DNA of 64,000 nt from Emticicia aquatilis. Its GTDB lineage: Bacteria > Bacteroidota > Bacteroidia > Cytophagales > Spirosomataceae. The notes under the pieces are model-generated. The model made no database searches and was not told where the DNA came from. It was given only the letters and a program-made list of their open reading frames with translations. Both the position numbers and the translations under genes were made by a program. The stretch is taken from contig NZ_BMKK01000001.1 of assembly GCF_014644295.1 (NCBI RefSeq), positions 806,001 to 870,000 of the forward strand, in the 5' to 3' direction. Shown here in pieces: positions 61,828 through 64,000 of this stretch. Position 1 is the stretch's first letter. Each line of letters begins with the position of its first letter.

Positions 61828-62376
61828 ATGTCATATTGCACAGCTATCAAATCAATGTCGGGCGAAAGACAAGCCTTGCATAAAGCCTACCACGACCACC
61901 AATACGGTTTTCCGATTCATGATGACAACGAACTTTTCTGCCGACTCATCTTTGAAATCAATCAAGCTGGATTAAGTTGGGAAACTATTCTCAGAAAAGA
62001 AGCCTCGTTCAGAGCAGCGTACGATAATTTCGATATTCAGAGAGTAGCCGCCTACACCGAAGCTGACCGTGAACGGCTTTTGGCAGATTCGGGCATTATA
62101 CGCAATCGACTAAAAGTCAATGCCGCCATCGAAAATGCTAAAACTATTCTGAATTTACAAAAAGAACACGGTTCGTTTGAAAAGTGGCTGGCCTCACATC
62201 ACCCAAAAACCAAAGCCGAATGGATAAAGGTTTTCAAGAAAACATTTAAGTTTACAGGTGGCGAAATTGTGAATGAGTTTTTGATGAGTATCGGTTATTT
62301 ACCCCATGCCCATGACGAAAGTTGTGAAGTTTATGCCAAAGTTTTGAAGAGTGAGCCGATGTGGTTGAAGAGCTAA
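61828..62376 (+). CDS. tag: DNA-3-methyladenine glycosylase I
   Basis: The 182-residue enzyme removes 3-methyladenine from alkylated DNA. The family motifs are MSYCTAIKSMSGE at the start, YHDHQYGFPIHDDNELFCRL, INQAGLSWETIL and FDIQRVAAYTEADRERLL. Zinc-binding residues are expected at Cys4, a histidine near 17-20 and the C-terminal HAHDESCEVY. ATG 61828 is chosen over 61801 because family members begin with this MxYC-type motif, and the upstream extension carries no homology. Confidence 0.9.
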   Translation: MSYCTAIKSMSGERQALHKAYHDHQYGFPIHDDNELFCRLIFEINQAGLSWETILRKEASFRAAYDNFDIQRVAAYTEADRERLLADSGIIRNRLKVNAAIENAKTILNLQKEHGSFEKWLASHHPKTKAEWIKVFKKTFKFTGGEIVNEFLMSIGYLPHAHDESCEVYAKVLKSEPMWLKS

Positions 62377-62447
62377 GATTATCTTTTCGTTAAGGACATC
62401 CTTCATTCATCAAGCATTTTGTACTTTTATCGAAAAAACTTCACGAC

Positions 62448-63245
62448 ATGAAAAAAAGTGTTCTTTTACTATCATCTATCATCGCTCTAAATGCTTGTAC
62501 GGTTTCTAAACCCAAAGCGACAAAAATCAAATTTGCTGATAATCCAGTTGTGGCTCACCGTGGAGCTTGGAAAGCCCAAAATCTTCCCGAAAACTCAATA
62601 GCATCACTCAAAGAAGCCATCAGATTGGGCTGTACGGGTTCAGAATTTGATGTAAGAATGACACTCGACGATTCGCTCATCATTAACCACGACCCGCATT
62701 ATACTAAACTTGAAATCGAGAAAACTACTTATGCAGAATTAGCAAAAACGCCACTTTCAAACGGTGAAAAGTTACCGACTTTAAGAGAATATATTCTGGC
62801 AGGCAAAGAAAATAATATAACCACAAGATTGGTTTGTGAAATCAAACCTTCGGCAAGTAAAGAAAGAGGAAAATTAATTGCTGACAAGGTTTTGAAACTC
62901 GTGAAAGACCTAAAAGCCGAAGCTATAACGGTTTACATTAGCTTTGATTATGATATTTTGAAGCGAATCGAAGAGATACAACCCGATGCAAGCACCCAAC
63001 ATCTGAACGGAGATAAATCGCCCGACCAGATTTTAGCCGATAAAATTGATGGTATTGATTATCATTTTTCGGTGTTCAAAAAGAACCCTGATTGGGCAGC
63101 CGCAGCACTTAAAAACAAACTTATCTTAAATGCTTGGACGGTAAACGATGAAGCTGAAATGAAAAATTTACTGAATCAAAAGTTTGAATTTATCACGACC
63201 AACGAGCCAGAATTATTATTCAAAATTCTCAAAGAATTGAAATAA
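62448..63245 (+). CDS. Glycerophosphodiester phosphodiesterase lipoprotein
   Basis: The 265-residue protein has a lipoprotein signal (IIALNACTVSKP, Cys17) and the GDPD core: VVAHRGAWKAQNLPENS (His-Arg and Glu), CTGSEFDVRMTLDDSLII, NHDPHYTKLEI and the distal LVCEIKPSA. It hydrolyses glycerophosphodiesters to glycerol-3-phosphate and an alcohol in the periplasm. It is convergent with the DUF4230 gene, with a single base between the stop codons. Confidence 0.92.
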   Translation: MKKSVLLLSSIIALNACTVSKPKATKIKFADNPVVAHRGAWKAQNLPENSIASLKEAIRLGCTGSEFDVRMTLDDSLIINHDPHYTKLEIEKTTYAELAKTPLSNGEKLPTLREYILAGKENNITTRLVCEIKPSASKERGKLIADKVLKLVKDLKAEAITVYISFDYDILKRIEEIQPDASTQHLNGDKSPDQILADKIDGIDYHFSVFKKNPDWAAAALKNKLILNAWTVNDEAEMKNLLNQKFEFITTNEPELLFKILKELK

Positions 63246-63246
63246 C

Positions 63247-63885
63247 TTATTCTTTAACTTCTTGAAAATCAGCAAATTCAGCGAGCGTTTTTTGTTCAGA
63301 AATGGGCAACTGTTTAAACTCAACTTCCCAATTCATCGAAGCTGCTAACTGACTCATCATTAGCCCTACTTGTCGGTTTGCTACTCTTGGCAAATCGCTG
63401 GTTAGGGCTTTTTCTTGCATCACTTTTTTGGCTTCGTTCAAGATATTTGTATAATCTTCGTGGTTGAATTTATTGAGCCAACCTTGGTCAATATCATAAA
63501 ATTTATAATCGGTATCAATCGACAGAATTTCTGCTTCGGGAAACTGCTCAACCACCAATTTTCGGGTGGTTTCGTCTCGCTTTACTTTCATTTTTCCAAA
63601 ATCAAAACCTACCGAAACCTTCGCTCTCGAAACCACCAATGCCTTTTTATTGACTTTAAAGAAGCCCATAAACTCTTTTTTACTGCTGTGGTCGTAGATT
63701 TCGGTGAAATATCCTTCGGCCATTACAACTTTGAAGACTTTTTCGATGCGTTCGAGCAGAAGCGTTGATTCTTGGCGAAGTTCTTCTTTATTATCACGTA
63801 ATTTTTTTCCGTACATCCAATTGAAAATCTGCCATGCGGCAATTCCTCCGATAGCAATGGCGACAAGAAAAAGCAAAAATTCCAT
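63247..63885 (-). CDS. DUF4230 membrane-anchored protein
   Basis: The 212-residue protein has one N-terminal membrane helix (MEFLLFLVAIAIGGIAAWQI) followed by a DUF4230 domain (AEGYFTEIYDHSSKKEFMGF, KALVVSRAKVSVGFDFGKMK, EAEILSIDTDYKFYDIDQGW). Members occur across Bacteroidota and their role is unknown. The 115 bp upstream to the window end show no further gene. Confidence 0.85.
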   Translation of the reverse strand: MEFLLFLVAIAIGGIAAWQIFNWMYGKKLRDNKEELRQESTLLLERIEKVFKVVMAEGYFTEIYDHSSKKEFMGFFKVNKKALVVSRAKVSVGFDFGKMKVKRDETTRKLVVEQFPEAEILSIDTDYKFYDIDQGWLNKFNHEDYTNILNEAKKVMQEKALTSDLPRVANRQVGLMMSQLAASMNWEVEFKQLPISEQKTLAEFADFQEVKE

Positions 63886-64000
63886 AGAAAATTAATTTTG
63901 AATGAGTGATTGTTTGAATGAATGATTGAAATTAAGACTAATTTTGCAAATATCTTTCTTTTTGTCATTCCGAAGGAATCTATTTTTGTCGATAACAGAT

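Noticed and set aside
61686-61883. Open frame between hsdS and tag
   Set aside because: It runs across a strong terminator and repeat R4 and shares no recognisable motif.
1-64000. CRISPR array
   Set aside because: No regularly spaced direct repeats and no cas genes were seen.

Overview
The window is AT-rich DNA from a member of the Bacteroidota, most likely a Cytophagales-type organism. The evidence is a complete sigma/FecR/SusC/SusD locus, a CHU_C (gliding-motility/type IX secretion) surface protein, RteC, a CTnDOT-like tyrosine recombinase, DUF6443 RHS proteins, and a lack of obvious Shine-Dalgarno sequences. I cannot name the species from the sequence.

Layout. 1-6825 looks like host backbone: umuD-umuC translesion polymerase, a convergent UvrD/PcrA helicase, and a GH20 beta-hexosaminidase. 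6868-8811 is an integration scar: tRNA-Arg(CCT), a full tyrosine recombinase, a second tRNA-Arg(CCT), a terminator, and the 3' relic of another integrase. 9057-19859 is a nutrient-acquisition locus (ECF sigma, FecR anti-sigma, SusC, SusD, DUF218 protein) followed by a PafA-like alkaline phosphatase. 19958-23877 is mobile-element machinery: a frameshifted rteC, a helix-turn-helix excisionase-like gene preceded by a perfect 28-bp palindrome, a primase/helicase, and a small unknown gene. 24256-32587 is a two-gene minus-strand operon that I consider the most interesting item: a DUF4365-dynamin-like GTPase and an overlapping 2029-residue protein with a nuclease-like N terminus, a STAND-type NTPase and a very long C-terminal region. 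It is a candidate anti-phage system resembling Avs proteins in architecture. 33626-37689 holds small accessory genes, including a RecB/RecE-like PD-(D/E)XK nuclease, a DUF932 protein and a C2H2 zinc-finger protein, separated by unusually large inverted repeats. 37924-38362 is a GC-rich stretch with almost no adenine on the + strand.

38382-54333 encodes surface and toxin proteins: a CHU_C protein, a giant Ig-like/RHS protein with a C-terminal nuclease-like toxin and a candidate immunity gene, an outer-membrane barrel protein, and a second RHS-family protein. 54372-56682 is an operon of unknown function whose first gene is frameshifted. 56875-61750 is a type I restriction-modification locus whose specificity gene is truncated. 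61828-63885 returns to ordinary genes: 3-methyladenine DNA glycosylase, a glycerophosphodiesterase lipoprotein and a DUF4230 protein.

Several families of short palindromic repeats are scattered through 21-62 kb. Two of them lie in frame inside the RecE-like gene, one supplies the stop codon of the DUF932 gene, and one forms the C-terminal tails of the zinc-finger and truncated HsdS proteins. One family keeps a constant 12-nt core while its flanking stem bases change together. No relaxase, coupling protein or transfer genes are visible, so the mobile element is either non-conjugative, decayed, or continues outside the window. All family names are from motif recognition only; no database search was run.
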